64,000 nt of DNA from Nonlabens spongiae (GTDB lineage: Bacteria; Bacteroidota; Bacteroidia; Flavobacteriales; Flavobacteriaceae), in assembly GCF_002117125.1 (NCBI RefSeq), contig NZ_CP019344.1, positions 2,384,501 to 2,448,500 on the forward strand. Direction: 5' to 3'. Of this stretch, positions 43,958 to 53,150 are shown piece by piece (positions within the stretch are counted from its first letter, which is position 1; every line of letters starts with the position of its first letter). The translations under genes were made by a program, and so were the position numbers. The notes below the pieces were generated by a model. That model was not told where the DNA came from, searched no databases, and saw only the letters and a list, made by a program, of their open reading frames with translations.

Positions 43958-43973
43958 CGCTTTCGAGAAAGCG
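43958..43973. repeat. Dispersed palindrome, one-mismatch copy
   Basis: CGCTTTCGAGAAAGCG lies in the short gap between the O-antigen ligase gene stop and the dprA start. Confidence 0.75.
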
Positions 43974-45257
43974 TTATTCCTCCCTAAAGCTTCTAAGGAC
44001 TTTTTCATGAGACAGAATCATATCATATTTTTTTGGAATCTTAAAATTGTTGAGAAACAGAAAGCCCAGAAACAACGCAAAGTAATAAACTCCTTGTTCT
44101 CGTTCGATAATATTTTCTGCCAACATGAAAATACCTATAAATATGAGAATACTTGTACCTAAGTGGTTTTTTTGAGTCAATCCAGTATAGAGTAAGGAAA
44201 AAAGGTATATTGCAAAGACAAGAAGACCTAAGAAGCCTATTTTGAGATAAAGCCCTATGTATTGATTATGTGAATTGTAGGAATTTAATGCCAGTGTTTG
44301 ATTTTTACCTTTATAACAGTCTATAAGCTTCTGTTTTCCATCTCCCACACCATAACCGAATAGACCTGCCTCAGGAGCCAGTTCTATAGCACAGACCTGA
44401 ATGGTCTTTTTGATTTCTGCATATTCAATTTCTGATGAGTCCTTAACAAAAAATAGATCAGCAAATCTTTGATTAAAATCTTTAGAAAATGAAATCAAGC
44501 CTACTATAATGGTTAAGGCAGCTGCAAATAGAGTCCAAACCTTATAATGATTAATTTTAAGTGAGTAAAGACCAAAGGCTACCAAGAAAGACAGAATTGC
44601 TGACTTAAAAGATAGAGAAATCAATATAGGTGCAAGGGCGCACATTAAAACAACCAATAAAAGCTGTCGCCAAAATTTAAGACTAGACCAAAATAAATGT
44701 ACCAATACCATCAAAGCGAGGGCAAGATGAAAGCTATAGTACAAGGCCTCCATCCCAACGAAAAGATTGTTTTTAAGCAAGCTCTGTCTAAATAAATCTG
44801 TCGACCAGAGTGTATCTCTAAATTGATAGATAGTAATCAAGCTGAGTAACAGAACAGAAAGCACATAGACAAATAGAAACTTATTGATAAAAACTTTAAA
44901 TGCTGCGATAAGTTTAGGCGTCCACAAGGATAAACTTAATGGTACAACAACTAGTGGCAAGCTGGTGGTTACCTTTTTGACGCCGTATTCAAAATCTTCT
45001 GTATATAATAAACTGAATGCGAGAAAAATAAAAATTGAGCATCCCAACAGCAAAAACCGTAGATTGACTACTCGATCTTTGTTTAATAAAAAGTTCAAAA
45101 AACTCAGAAGTAAAAAGATCGCTAGCAGAATATTACAAAATAACCTGGGAACGACTGGAGTGAAAAATAATAGAGCCGTGGCAATCAAAATAAATTTTTC
45201 TAAAGTGGAAAAATTCATCTTACCGGATAAAAATATCTTATTGAATAACTTGCTCAT
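43974..45257 (-). CDS. O-antigen ligase/polymerase family protein (Wzy_C type), first copy
   Basis: A 427-aa inner-membrane protein with about ten transmembrane helices and the Wzy_C-type motif near residues 300-340, where a long periplasmic loop holds LFGYGVGDGKQKL and SYNSHNQYIGLYLK. Family members attach O-antigen to lipid A-core or polymerise repeat units; the specific role is not separable by sequence. It is divergent from the glycosyltransferase gene. Confidence 0.85.
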   Translation of the reverse strand: MSKLFNKIFLSGKMNFSTLEKFILIATALLFFTPVVPRLFCNILLAIFLLLSFLNFLLNKDRVVNLRFLLLGCSIFIFLAFSLLYTEDFEYGVKKVTTSLPLVVVPLSLSLWTPKLIAAFKVFINKFLFVYVLSVLLLSLITIYQFRDTLWSTDLFRQSLLKNNLFVGMEALYYSFHLALALMVLVHLFWSSLKFWRQLLLVVLMCALAPILISLSFKSAILSFLVAFGLYSLKINHYKVWTLFAAALTIIVGLISFSKDFNQRFADLFFVKDSSEIEYAEIKKTIQVCAIELAPEAGLFGYGVGDGKQKLIDCYKGKNQTLALNSYNSHNQYIGLYLKIGFLGLLVFAIYLFSLLYTGLTQKNHLGTSILIFIGIFMLAENIIEREQGVYYFALFLGFLFLNNFKIPKKYDMILSHEKVLRSFREE

Positions 45258-45288
45258 AGTTATAAAGGAGAGAACAAAGTAAAGCTAG

Positions 45289-45296
45289 TAACTTTG
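45289..45296 (+). promoter_or_regulatory. Promoter -7 box TAACTTTG of the glycosyltransferase gene
   Basis: Exact TAnnTTTG box 17 bases upstream of the GTG start at 45314. Confidence 0.6.
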
Positions 45297-45313
45297 CTAT
45301 CACAATTAATTAG

Positions 45314-46405
45314 GTGGAAAAATTAAAAGTACTTCACGTTATAGAAGCCTTGGGCGGCGGTGTATACAGCTATTTTACTGATCTTTCTCATGTTATGGGA
45401 GCTGACAATAGGCTGGAAGTATTCATTGCCTACAGTAACAAACGTAAGGAGATCAATCCTGATGATGTATCAAAAGACTTTCAACCTAATTGTAAGCTTA
45501 TCTTACTCGATCTGGTCAAGGAAATCAATCCTTTAAAAGACTTGCAGGGGTACCTAGAAATAAAAAAGTGTATAAAGAGAGTCCGGCCGCATGTAGTACA
45601 TTTTCATAGCAGCAAGGCAGGTATTTTAGGCCGCTTGGCCATAAGATCATTTAAAAGCACACCATCCTTTTACACACCTCATGGTTATGCATTTCTCAGA
45701 AAAGACGTGAGCGATAAAAAGAGTAAGTTTTTCAGAGCTCTTGAAAAGAACTTTGCAAAATTTTCAAAAACCAAGACTATCGCTTGTGGAGATACTGAGT
45801 TTGAAATAGCAAAAAAGTTTGAGGAGTCGCCATACTTAATAAGAAATGGCATCAGGCTGGAATTAATGCCTGAAAAGATTGAACGAACAAATTCAAAGCG
45901 TTTAATTGTTGGAACTTTGGGTCGTATTAGTCCCCAAAAAAACCCTAAACTTATTAATCAATATATTTCTTTATCCCCTGAAATCGATTTTTTATGGATT
46001 GGTGACGGTGAATTAAGTGGCTTACTTACATCTCCTAATATTAAAAAAACTGGGTGGTTTACTGATAGAACAAAAGCCTTACCTCACATGTTGAAACTCG
46101 ATATATTTATACAAGTATCTCTGTGGGAAGGGTTACCTATAGCTATGATTGAGGCCATGGCCATGGGTCTGCCGGTCATTGCGTCTAATGTGATAGGCAA
46201 TAAAGATCTGGTTGATCATGGTAAAACTGGGTTTTTAGTTGACAATGATAATGATTACCTTATAGCTTTGAATACTTTGAAGGATCAGAAGATTAGATTT
46301 GAGATGGGTAAAGCTGCTAAGAAAAAAGTTAGAGAGCTATATAATTGTAATAAAAACTTCAAGCAATTGGCTGATCTTTATATAGACGCTGTTTCAAATA
46401 TATAG
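45314..46405 (+). CDS. Glycosyltransferase, GT4 family
   Basis: A 363-aa GT-B-fold enzyme with the N-terminal VLHVIEALGGG loop for acceptor binding and the EX7E motif near residues 272 and 280 (EGLPIAMIEAMAMGLPV), then NVIGNKDLVDHGKTGFLV for the nucleotide sugar. It adds a sugar to a lipid-linked glycan at the cytosolic membrane face. The start is a GTG. Its 3' end overlaps the convergent ligase-like gene by 47 bp. Confidence 0.9.
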   Translation: MEKLKVLHVIEALGGGVYSYFTDLSHVMGADNRLEVFIAYSNKRKEINPDDVSKDFQPNCKLILLDLVKEINPLKDLQGYLEIKKCIKRVRPHVVHFHSSKAGILGRLAIRSFKSTPSFYTPHGYAFLRKDVSDKKSKFFRALEKNFAKFSKTKTIACGDTEFEIAKKFEESPYLIRNGIRLELMPEKIERTNSKRLIVGTLGRISPQKNPKLINQYISLSPEIDFLWIGDGELSGLLTSPNIKKTGWFTDRTKALPHMLKLDIFIQVSLWEGLPIAMIEAMAMGLPVIASNVIGNKDLVDHGKTGFLVDNDNDYLIALNTLKDQKIRFEMGKAAKKKVRELYNCNKNFKQLADLYIDAVSNI

Positions 46406-47657
46406 ATGAGAAAATACTTAACCACAATGCACTAAAGGTTATACCGTCATATCTGATTAAAAAGTCATCAGTCAAATTAGATGCCGCAAAAAGGATAAAG
46501 AAAAATATGATCAGACTATTCTTAAGCTTAACACCTAAATATAAGATCAAAAGCATGAATGTTATAGTCCCCAGCAAACCCAAAACTCCAAATTTGAGTA
46601 GAAAATCTATATATTGATTGTGAGTAGGAAAACGGTATTTAGCCAGAAACTTTTGATTCGTATCTATATATGCTTGATTAAGTTCATCTTTCCCATCAGC
46701 CGCACCTACTCCTAGCCAAATATCTCTCTTAGCTCTCTCTAAAGCGGTATTCCATATACTTACACGTGTAACTAGACTACTATAAACTGTTATCTCCGGC
46801 CTATCAATTTCATCAAGCTTATTTACTTTATCCATATGAGCAAATGCAACTTGAGTAAATTTCTTCTCTGTGTACGGGAACGCTTTCGCGAAAGCGTAAA
46901 AACCTAATGCTGAAAATATAGTTACGCAAATGCTTGTAAAAGCAATCTTCCGAAGGGATGTTTTTTTTGATAACTCGAAAATAGTGCTGGAAAGCAGGCC
47001 TACAAAAGCCAAAACAATTGCAAGTCGTGTGTTGATTATAAGAAGTATAGCTATGGAATTTAAGAACATTACGACCTTAACCGCCAAAGAAAAAGTTACA
47101 TTTCTTAATGAAGAAGTTATCAATAGATAAAATAGCGTACAGACGAGAAATGCGACATGCATATTCAATGCAGGAGCGTGAACGGTGGTGCTATTGGCAA
47201 ATTCGTAGCCCATTTCCCACAGGTGTTTACCGTTGATGTATTTGTTTACATGATCTGTTTTGATTATTGTGAATCTTAAGAGAAGCACATTCAAGATAAG
47301 TAGGAAAATACAGGAATAATATTTGAGAATTCTACGTAATTTAATTTGCTTGAAGTAACCGAGGATCACGAGAGGTAACAACAGTAGACTCGAGCGTTTC
47401 TCTAAATGTTTAAAACCTTCTATAATACTATCGTTGTTCCAAATATACAGGATGTCGAGCAAAAAAGGTATTGAAATAATCAAGAGAAGCTTGAGATTCT
47501 CTCTTGTGAAAGCAAACTTTCTTATGAATAGCAAATGCATGGCTATGAACAAAATCAAAAGAGGTGTTCCTACCTTTCTGAAGACTAAAAGTGATGCAAG
47601 TACTGCAATTATAATATCATATCTGTCAGCCAGAAAGCTCCTTACTTTTTCAAGCAT
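46359..47657 (-). CDS. O-antigen ligase/polymerase family protein (Wzy_C type), second copy
   Basis: A 432-aa inner-membrane protein with many helices and a periplasmic loop containing RAKRDIWLGVGAADGKDELN followed by FPTHNQYIDFLLKFG, the pattern seen in the first copy. The two differ widely elsewhere. One may be the polymerase (Wzy) and one the ligase (WaaL), but which is which cannot be told. The palindrome at 46881 encodes AFAKA in a periplasmic segment. It overlaps the neighbour upstream by 8 bp. Confidence 0.85.
   Translation of the reverse strand: MLEKVRSFLADRYDIIIAVLASLLVFRKVGTPLLILFIAMHLLFIRKFAFTRENLKLLLIISIPFLLDILYIWNNDSIIEGFKHLEKRSSLLLLPLVILGYFKQIKLRRILKYYSCIFLLILNVLLLRFTIIKTDHVNKYINGKHLWEMGYEFANSTTVHAPALNMHVAFLVCTLFYLLITSSLRNVTFSLAVKVVMFLNSIAILLIINTRLAIVLAFVGLLSSTIFELSKKTSLRKIAFTSICVTIFSALGFYAFAKAFPYTEKKFTQVAFAHMDKVNKLDEIDRPEITVYSSLVTRVSIWNTALERAKRDIWLGVGAADGKDELNQAYIDTNQKFLAKYRFPTHNQYIDFLLKFGVLGLLGTITFMLLILYLGVKLKNSLIIFFFILFAASNLTDDFLIRYDGITFSALWLSIFSSIYLKQRLYKDQPIA
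46881..46896. repeat. Dispersed palindrome CGCTTTCGCGAAAGCG, copy 11
   Basis: Exact copy in the second ligase-like gene, read as AFAKA. No copy occurs in the next 7.4 kb. Confidence 0.9.
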
Positions 47658-48762
47658 CTCTCCACTTTAATTTATAGATCTTGTGAGGTCGTTTGATAAA
47701 TCCTTGATCATAATACACCGCTAGCCAAATGAGAGGAAGTATTCCTATCTTGTGTCTAATAGCACTTCCTAAATCAGGTTCAAATATACCTTGAGCAATG
47801 AAATATGCGAAAACTAAATGAAAAACCCATCGTTCATGTTTCAAGTCTTTGTTTCTAAGAACCTTGGAGTAGAAATAAATCAAAAGAATAGTAAGACTGA
47901 GCTGCCATATTAAGAAGGAAATAACTTGAGGCTTATTGATGAACCTGATTCCGTTAAAGGGTAGGTTTACCGTAAAAAAACCGTAGAATATACTGATCGA
48001 TTCTCCCAAAGGATTTGTCGGATAAATAGGCGACTGAATCATGGTATCAGCATTCTCCTCTCCAGTGTTTAAGCGACTGAGATTATGTTCTTCTCGAGAC
48101 ATTTGAGAAATAAATTGACCTTTTAATAGGCCGTGTGATATTGAAATAAACGAGGCTATTAAAAGACCGGAAACTAGAACAGTCAAAACCTTACCTTTTA
48201 TTTTAACATAACCTATTAAATTCAAGGCAAATGCTAATAGAGGTAGTAACATGTAATAAGGTCTAAAAAACACTCCGAAGATCACAAATAATAAGGAAGA
48301 AAATATAACTTTCTTAATAAGTGAAAAGTTCTTAGTAAAGATATTAGCGATAATAAAAATAAAAAGGAAGTTTATAAATTCTTTAGAAGGGAAAGAAATA
48401 AAAAAGGCTATCAAGAAAAGTCCAATCCACATGATTAGGTTGCGTAAATTGATCCTTTCAAAAGAATTATGAACCCCCAACTTGAACAAGCAGTATAGAA
48501 GTATTGGAATCTGAATTAACGCTACCAGATAATATTCTAATTTGCCCAAACCTGTGGCCGCGTAAAATTTCATTGATAGCGGGTATGACCCTATCCAACC
48601 TTCTTCGCCGTATGGGTCATTTGCAATTAAAAAAGCATCAGCAAAAAAATGCTGAGGAAGTAAAAAGGTCAATAAGATGCCGATTGAAGTTATTATGATC
48701 GAAAACGATACGAAATAGAAAAGACTAACTGAGCACTTCAATTTTTTAGTTTCTGCTGGCAT
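47650..48762 (-). CDS. Multi-pass membrane protein of the polysaccharide locus
   Basis: A 370-aa inner-membrane protein with about ten hydrophobic segments, beginning with a helix near 12-37. It has no motif I can name. The position, 8-bp overlap with the ligase-like gene and multi-pass topology suggest an oligosaccharide polymerase or glycan exporter (EpsG- or Wzy-like). The polar loop FPSKEFINFLFIFIIAN near residue 125 is a possible active-site region. Confidence 0.65.
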   Translation of the reverse strand: MPAETKKLKCSVSLFYFVSFSIIITSIGILLTFLLPQHFFADAFLIANDPYGEEGWIGSYPLSMKFYAATGLGKLEYYLVALIQIPILLYCLFKLGVHNSFERINLRNLIMWIGLFLIAFFISFPSKEFINFLFIFIIANIFTKNFSLIKKVIFSSLLFVIFGVFFRPYYMLLPLLAFALNLIGYVKIKGKVLTVLVSGLLIASFISISHGLLKGQFISQMSREEHNLSRLNTGEENADTMIQSPIYPTNPLGESISIFYGFFTVNLPFNGIRFINKPQVISFLIWQLSLTILLIYFYSKVLRNKDLKHERWVFHLVFAYFIAQGIFEPDLGSAIRHKIGILPLIWLAVYYDQGFIKRPHKIYKLKWRDA

Positions 48763-48929
48763 TAATTCAATTACAAAGGAATATAGTTATAACGGTGGAA
48801 ATATACGCTTTATCAAAATGAGATGTGTTTTCAATCAAATCCATCTACAAAAGGGGATAAATTGTCGTCTTTTATCTCGTAAGTTTAAAAGAGTCTTGAA
48901 TACACAGAATTACCATGTCATTTCTTCTT

Positions 48930-48937
48930 TAGATTTG
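48930..48937 (+). promoter_or_regulatory. Promoter -7 box TAGATTTG of the WecD-like operon
   Basis: Exact TAnnTTTG box 25 bases upstream of the first gene of the five-gene run. Confidence 0.6.
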
Positions 48938-48962
48938 CTCATGAAAATATAAACGATTCAGC

Positions 48963-49664
48963 ATGATTCAAAAGTTAGAATGGGATAGTGATTTTTTTGG
49001 GATTGATGTTGCAAATTGGCAAATTCCAGAAAATGCTAAATTGAGTAGTGCCGATATCGAATTCAATCTAAAGTCTTTTGATCTGATATATTTAATCTCT
49101 AGCAAACCTTTAGAGATGCTGAATAAACATCTAGTTGATGTAAAAACTACGTATACTCAGAAAATTGATACAAATGATCTAAATAAAAAAAATACAGGAA
49201 GACAGTTTATTGTTTTCGACAAGTTCAATCATAATGTTGATGATCTATTAAAAATAGTTTTGGAAAGTGGTGAATACTCAAGATTCAAAAGGGATGACAA
49301 GTTTGCTAAGGGTAAATTTGAAAGCATGTATTCGCAATGGATGCAAAATGGAATTGAAGAGAGAGAAAATTCAAGAATTTATGTTTTATTGAGCGATGAA
49401 AAGGATATCGATGGGTTTATACAAATTAAAGTTAAACCTAAAAAAAAGGTCATTATTGAATTAATTGCGGTTGCTCCACATGCCAGAGGGCAAGGCGTGG
49501 CAAGTCGCTTACTTCAAAACACAATAAAATTAACTCAGGATAAGAATCTTTCATCGCTAGAAGTCGTTACACAAGATCAGAATATAGCAGCAACTAATTT
49601 GTATGTTAAGAATGGCTTCAGGTTGCAGAAAAAAGAATATATATACCATCTATGGAAAAGCTAA
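48963..49664 (+). CDS. GNAT N-acetyltransferase, WecD-like
   Basis: A 233-aa protein with the WecD-type N-terminus LEWDSDFFGIDVANW and a C-terminal GNAT core (LIAVAPHARGQGVASRLLQ, then NIAATNLYVKNGFR). E. coli WecD N-acetylates dTDP-4-amino-4,6-dideoxygalactose. It is directly followed, with 13 bp overlap, by a WecE-type aminotransferase, which supports that substrate. The length is close to E. coli WecD (224 aa). Confidence 0.8.
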   Translation: MIQKLEWDSDFFGIDVANWQIPENAKLSSADIEFNLKSFDLIYLISSKPLEMLNKHLVDVKTTYTQKIDTNDLNKKNTGRQFIVFDKFNHNVDDLLKIVLESGEYSRFKRDDKFAKGKFESMYSQWMQNGIEERENSRIYVLLSDEKDIDGFIQIKVKPKKKVIIELIAVAPHARGQGVASRLLQNTIKLTQDKNLSSLEVVTQDQNIAATNLYVKNGFRLQKKEYIYHLWKS

Positions 49665-50812
49665 TACCATTCAATAAACCACATTTTACTGGGAATGAAA
49701 CAGTTTACATTAAAAATGCGGTTGAATCTGGCAAAATTTCTGGAGATGGAATCTACACGAAGAAATGCCATGAATTTTTTGAAAGTTTGATGGAATTCAA
49801 TAAGTCATTGCTGACCACATCTTGCACGGATGCTCTGGAGATGGCGGCAATTTTAATTGGTATCGAGCCAGGTGATGAGGTAATCATCCCATCTTACACT
49901 TTTGTCTCTACTGCTAATGCCTTTATATTAAGAGGAGCCATTATTAGGTTTATAGATAGTAGGGAAGATCAACCTGGCATGGATGAGCGCTCCATAGAGA
50001 GCCTCATAAATGAGAAAACTAAAGCCATTGTTCCCGTCCACTACGCTGGTGTGGCCTGTGATATGGATCTAATTATGGATATAGCAGAAAGGCACGATCT
50101 TTACGTAATAGAAGATGCGGCTCAAGCTATCGATAGTTTTTTTACCTACAGAAATGGTAAAAAAGCTAGACTAGGCTCAATCGGCCATCTTGCCGCATTT
50201 AGCTTTCATGAAACAAAAAATATTATCTCTGGTGAGGGAGGTTTACTTGTGGTTAATGATCAAAAATTTGCTACCCGAGCTGAAATAATCAGAGAAAAAG
50301 GAACCAATCGTTCTGCATTCTTCAGAGGAGAGGTGGATAAATACGGTTGGGTCGACAAGGGCAGCTCTTTCCTTCCATCAGATATAATTGCGGCTTTTTT
50401 ATATGCACAGTTGGAAAACTTGGAATCGATTCAAAACAAACGTCTCGAAATTTGGAATAGATATGATCATTCATTCCATCACATGAAAGGTTTTGAAAGT
50501 ATTTTTTCAAAACCAATTATTCCAAATTATGCGACAAACAATGGTCACATGTACTATTTGATTTGTCGTTGCAAAAGCATTAGAAAACGCTTATTAACGC
50601 ACTTAAAGCGAAGAAATATTCTAGCAGTCTTTCATTATCTGTCTCTGCACAACAGCAAATTTTATAGAGCAAAACATGACGGAAGGGAGCTTCCCAACGC
50701 TGATAAATTCTCAGATTGTTTAGTTAGATTGCCCTTTTATCCCGACTTGACTAGAGAGCAGCAAAATAAGGTTATAGACGCTATAGGAGATTTCGTTAAT
50801 GAATTTCATTAA
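49652..50812 (+). CDS. dTDP-4-amino-4,6-dideoxygalactose transaminase (WecE/RffA-like)
   Basis: A 386-aa PLP enzyme of the DegT/DnrJ/EryC1 family. It has IPFNKPHFTGNE at the start, the cofactor-contact GDEVIIPSYTFVSTANA, EDAAQAID for PLP, and the Schiff-base lysine in SFHETKN (K189). The FHETKN form is that of RffA/WecE, which uses dTDP-4-keto-6-deoxyglucose and glutamate. It overlaps both neighbours and lies between the acetyltransferase and the flippase. Confidence 0.88.
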   Translation: MEKLIPFNKPHFTGNETVYIKNAVESGKISGDGIYTKKCHEFFESLMEFNKSLLTTSCTDALEMAAILIGIEPGDEVIIPSYTFVSTANAFILRGAIIRFIDSREDQPGMDERSIESLINEKTKAIVPVHYAGVACDMDLIMDIAERHDLYVIEDAAQAIDSFFTYRNGKKARLGSIGHLAAFSFHETKNIISGEGGLLVVNDQKFATRAEIIREKGTNRSAFFRGEVDKYGWVDKGSSFLPSDIIAAFLYAQLENLESIQNKRLEIWNRYDHSFHHMKGFESIFSKPIIPNYATNNGHMYYLICRCKSIRKRLLTHLKRRNILAVFHYLSLHNSKFYRAKHDGRELPNADKFSDCLVRLPFYPDLTREQQNKVIDAIGDFVNEFH

Positions 50813-52046
50813 ATCCTCGATTTTATCTGGTATTTCTACCATCGTCAAGTTAATTAGCAATCTCGTTATAACTAAGCTTGTGGCCTTTTTATATGGTGCA
50901 AAAGGCATGTTTCTACTGGGCAATTTGGCAAATTTCTTAACTTTTGCCAGAGTTCTGGCTACGGGAGGTGTTGAACAGGGAGTAGTCAAATATGTAGCTC
51001 AAAACCAAGGTAAACCAGATCGTCAAAAACTGATCGTAGCTAATTCAGTTCATTTAGCCCTGATCAGTTCTACCGTCTTGGGTTTATTTTTAATTCTGTT
51101 TAGGGATAGTCTCAGTTCATATGTTATGATGAGCAGGGAATTTAATTATTTGTTTTTAGTTATCGGGTGCACTTCGGTGTTTTTTTCCATCAACCTTATT
51201 TTTTTAAGTATTCTCAATGGCTTGAAAGAATTAAAGAGATTTATAATTATCAACATAGCTGGTAATTTGTTTGGTTTAGCGATCACTCTAATTTTGTTGT
51301 ATTTTTTTGATCTAGAGGGAATTTTACTAGGTTTTTGTATTAATCAATCCATTGTCATCGTTCCCACAATTTTTTATGTTTATCGAGATTGGTGGATCAG
51401 GGCCTCGTTAAAATTCAACTTTCAATGGTCCCTACAAAAAGATCTTTTCAGGTATTCAATAATGGCCATAACAAGTGCGATAACAGTTCCTCTCACTTTT
51501 TTTTTGATAAGAAGATTGATAAGCCTTGAATTGGGAAGTGAAGCTGCTGGCATGTGGGAGGCTCTGGTCCGGATATCTGCAGCATTTTTAATGGTTTTGG
51601 CGGCTTCTTACAGTACTTATCTCTTACCTACATTTTCTGCTTTGAAAGGGAAAAAATTGAAGCACGAATTGATGAATATCTATAAAATTGTTATACCTGT
51701 AAGTATGGTCGGAGCATCTATGCTATATATTTTTCGTGATTTTGTGATTATAATTCTTTATTCTGAAGATTTTTTACCTATTTCAAACGTTTTTATCTTC
51801 CAAATGTTAGGCGATGCAATCAAGGCAATTTCCTTGATCACGGGATATCTTATTTTATCCCGTGGTATGGTAAAAGCGTTTATCGCAAATGAGATTTTAC
51901 AAATGGTAATTTACTTGGGACTCACTTACACATTGATAAATAATTTTAAAATTGAGGGTGCCACAATTGCTTATTTCGTCACGGCATTAAGCTGTTTCAT
52001 CTATCAATTAGTTTTATTCAGAAAAGTTTTATGGCAGCAAAATTAA
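50799..52046 (+). CDS. O-antigen/ECA-type flippase (Wzx family)
   Basis: A 415-aa inner-membrane protein with about twelve helices, of the polysaccharide biosynthesis (MATE-like) transporter family, which turns undecaprenyl-linked repeat units to the periplasm. The N-terminus NFIKSSILSGISTIVKLISN and GGVEQGVVKYVAQNQ match the WzxE branch. It overlaps the aminotransferase by 14 bp and the glycosyltransferase by 16 bp. Confidence 0.85.
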   Translation: MNFIKSSILSGISTIVKLISNLVITKLVAFLYGAKGMFLLGNLANFLTFARVLATGGVEQGVVKYVAQNQGKPDRQKLIVANSVHLALISSTVLGLFLILFRDSLSSYVMMSREFNYLFLVIGCTSVFFSINLIFLSILNGLKELKRFIIINIAGNLFGLAITLILLYFFDLEGILLGFCINQSIVIVPTIFYVYRDWWIRASLKFNFQWSLQKDLFRYSIMAITSAITVPLTFFLIRRLISLELGSEAAGMWEALVRISAAFLMVLAASYSTYLLPTFSALKGKKLKHELMNIYKIVIPVSMVGASMLYIFRDFVIIILYSEDFLPISNVFIFQMLGDAIKAISLITGYLILSRGMVKAFIANEILQMVIYLGLTYTLINNFKIEGATIAYFVTALSCFIYQLVLFRKVLWQQN

Positions 52047-53128
52047 AAATCCTACTGTTAGGGGAATACAGTAATTACTTCAATAATTTAGCATTTGGGT
52101 TAAGAAAATTAGGACACAACGTCGTACTAGCTAATAATGGGGATTTATACAAGAACTATGATCGTCAAATAGACATTTCTGGTTTTAGTGATAACCTATA
52201 CATCAATACCTTTACACGGATTATTAATGAAAATCTGAAAGTTAGACAGATGAAGGGTTTTGATATCGTTCAGATCATCAACCCTAACGTTTTTGCAGCC
52301 GTTGCAAACAATCTACAGTTGTATAAAAAAATTTTTAGAAACAATGGCAATATTTTTTTGAGTGCCGTGGGCGATGATTACTTCTGGTGGAAGGCTTATC
52401 GTGATGGTAAATTTAAAAAATCACCACATAGTGGGTTTCTACGCGACAGGAAAAAAGATAAAGCGCACTGGGAAACTCATATGGGACTAAGAGACGCTAA
52501 TGTATTTCTTGCAGAGAATGCAAAGGCGATTATTCCAGGAAGTATCTCTTATGCTATACCCTATAAGCAGTTCGAAAACTGTGCACCCATAATACTTCAG
52601 CCAATTCCTTTGGAAGGAATAGAGCATAATACATTAGACCATACAAAAGAGGAGCGATTGAATGTTTATCATGGTGCACAACTTGGTAGGTACGGATTTA
52701 AGGGGACTGATCGAATTGACATAGCTTTTGAAAATCTTAGTAAACATGAGAGAGACGACCTTAACCTCATACGTACGGACAGTATTCCGTTTAAAGAATA
52801 TTTGAAAATGCTAGCGTCTAGCCATATTTTAATAGACCAGACAAACTTCATCGAGCCCACTATGAATGCACTCACCACTATGTTGATGGGTAAAGTAGTA
52901 TTGGGGGGTTGCGAACCCATATTTATGGACTACCATAGATTAAGAGAACCACCTCTCATCAATATAAACGATGATCCTGCTTCCATTGTAAATGCGGTAT
53001 TAGATTTAGCAAATGACCGTAGTAAAATGAACACCATTTCCGACACGGCACGGGAGTATGTCATCAAAAATCATGATGCTGTACTCATCGCGAAGAAATT
53101 TATAAATTGCTGGGATAATTATTCCTAA
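52031..53128 (+). CDS. Glycosyltransferase-like protein, possible Fuc4NAc transferase position
   Basis: A 365-aa soluble protein with GT-B features: KILLLGEYSNYFNNLAFGLR at the N-terminus and a C-terminal DQTNFIEPTMNALTTMLMGK with the EP followed by MGKVV, as in nucleotide-sugar-binding domains. It does not look like WecF in sequence, yet it stands where wecF stands in the E. coli ECA operon and has a similar length (359 aa there). It overlaps the flippase gene by 16 bp. Confidence 0.7.
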   Translation: MAAKLKILLLGEYSNYFNNLAFGLRKLGHNVVLANNGDLYKNYDRQIDISGFSDNLYINTFTRIINENLKVRQMKGFDIVQIINPNVFAAVANNLQLYKKIFRNNGNIFLSAVGDDYFWWKAYRDGKFKKSPHSGFLRDRKKDKAHWETHMGLRDANVFLAENAKAIIPGSISYAIPYKQFENCAPIILQPIPLEGIEHNTLDHTKEERLNVYHGAQLGRYGFKGTDRIDIAFENLSKHERDDLNLIRTDSIPFKEYLKMLASSHILIDQTNFIEPTMNALTTMLMGKVVLGGCEPIFMDYHRLREPPLININDDPASIVNAVLDLANDRSKMNTISDTAREYVIKNHDAVLIAKKFINCWDNYS

Positions 53129-53150
53129 GCTCATCAAAAAGCCAATAGAT

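Noticed and set aside
43931..44008. N-terminal extension of dprA by 26 codons
   Set aside because: It would overlap the ligase gene and cross a palindrome; the conserved N-terminus begins at 43930.
44884..45282. 132-codon plus-strand frame opposite the O-antigen ligase gene
   Set aside because: Complement of membrane-helix codons; overlaps the divergent promoter region.
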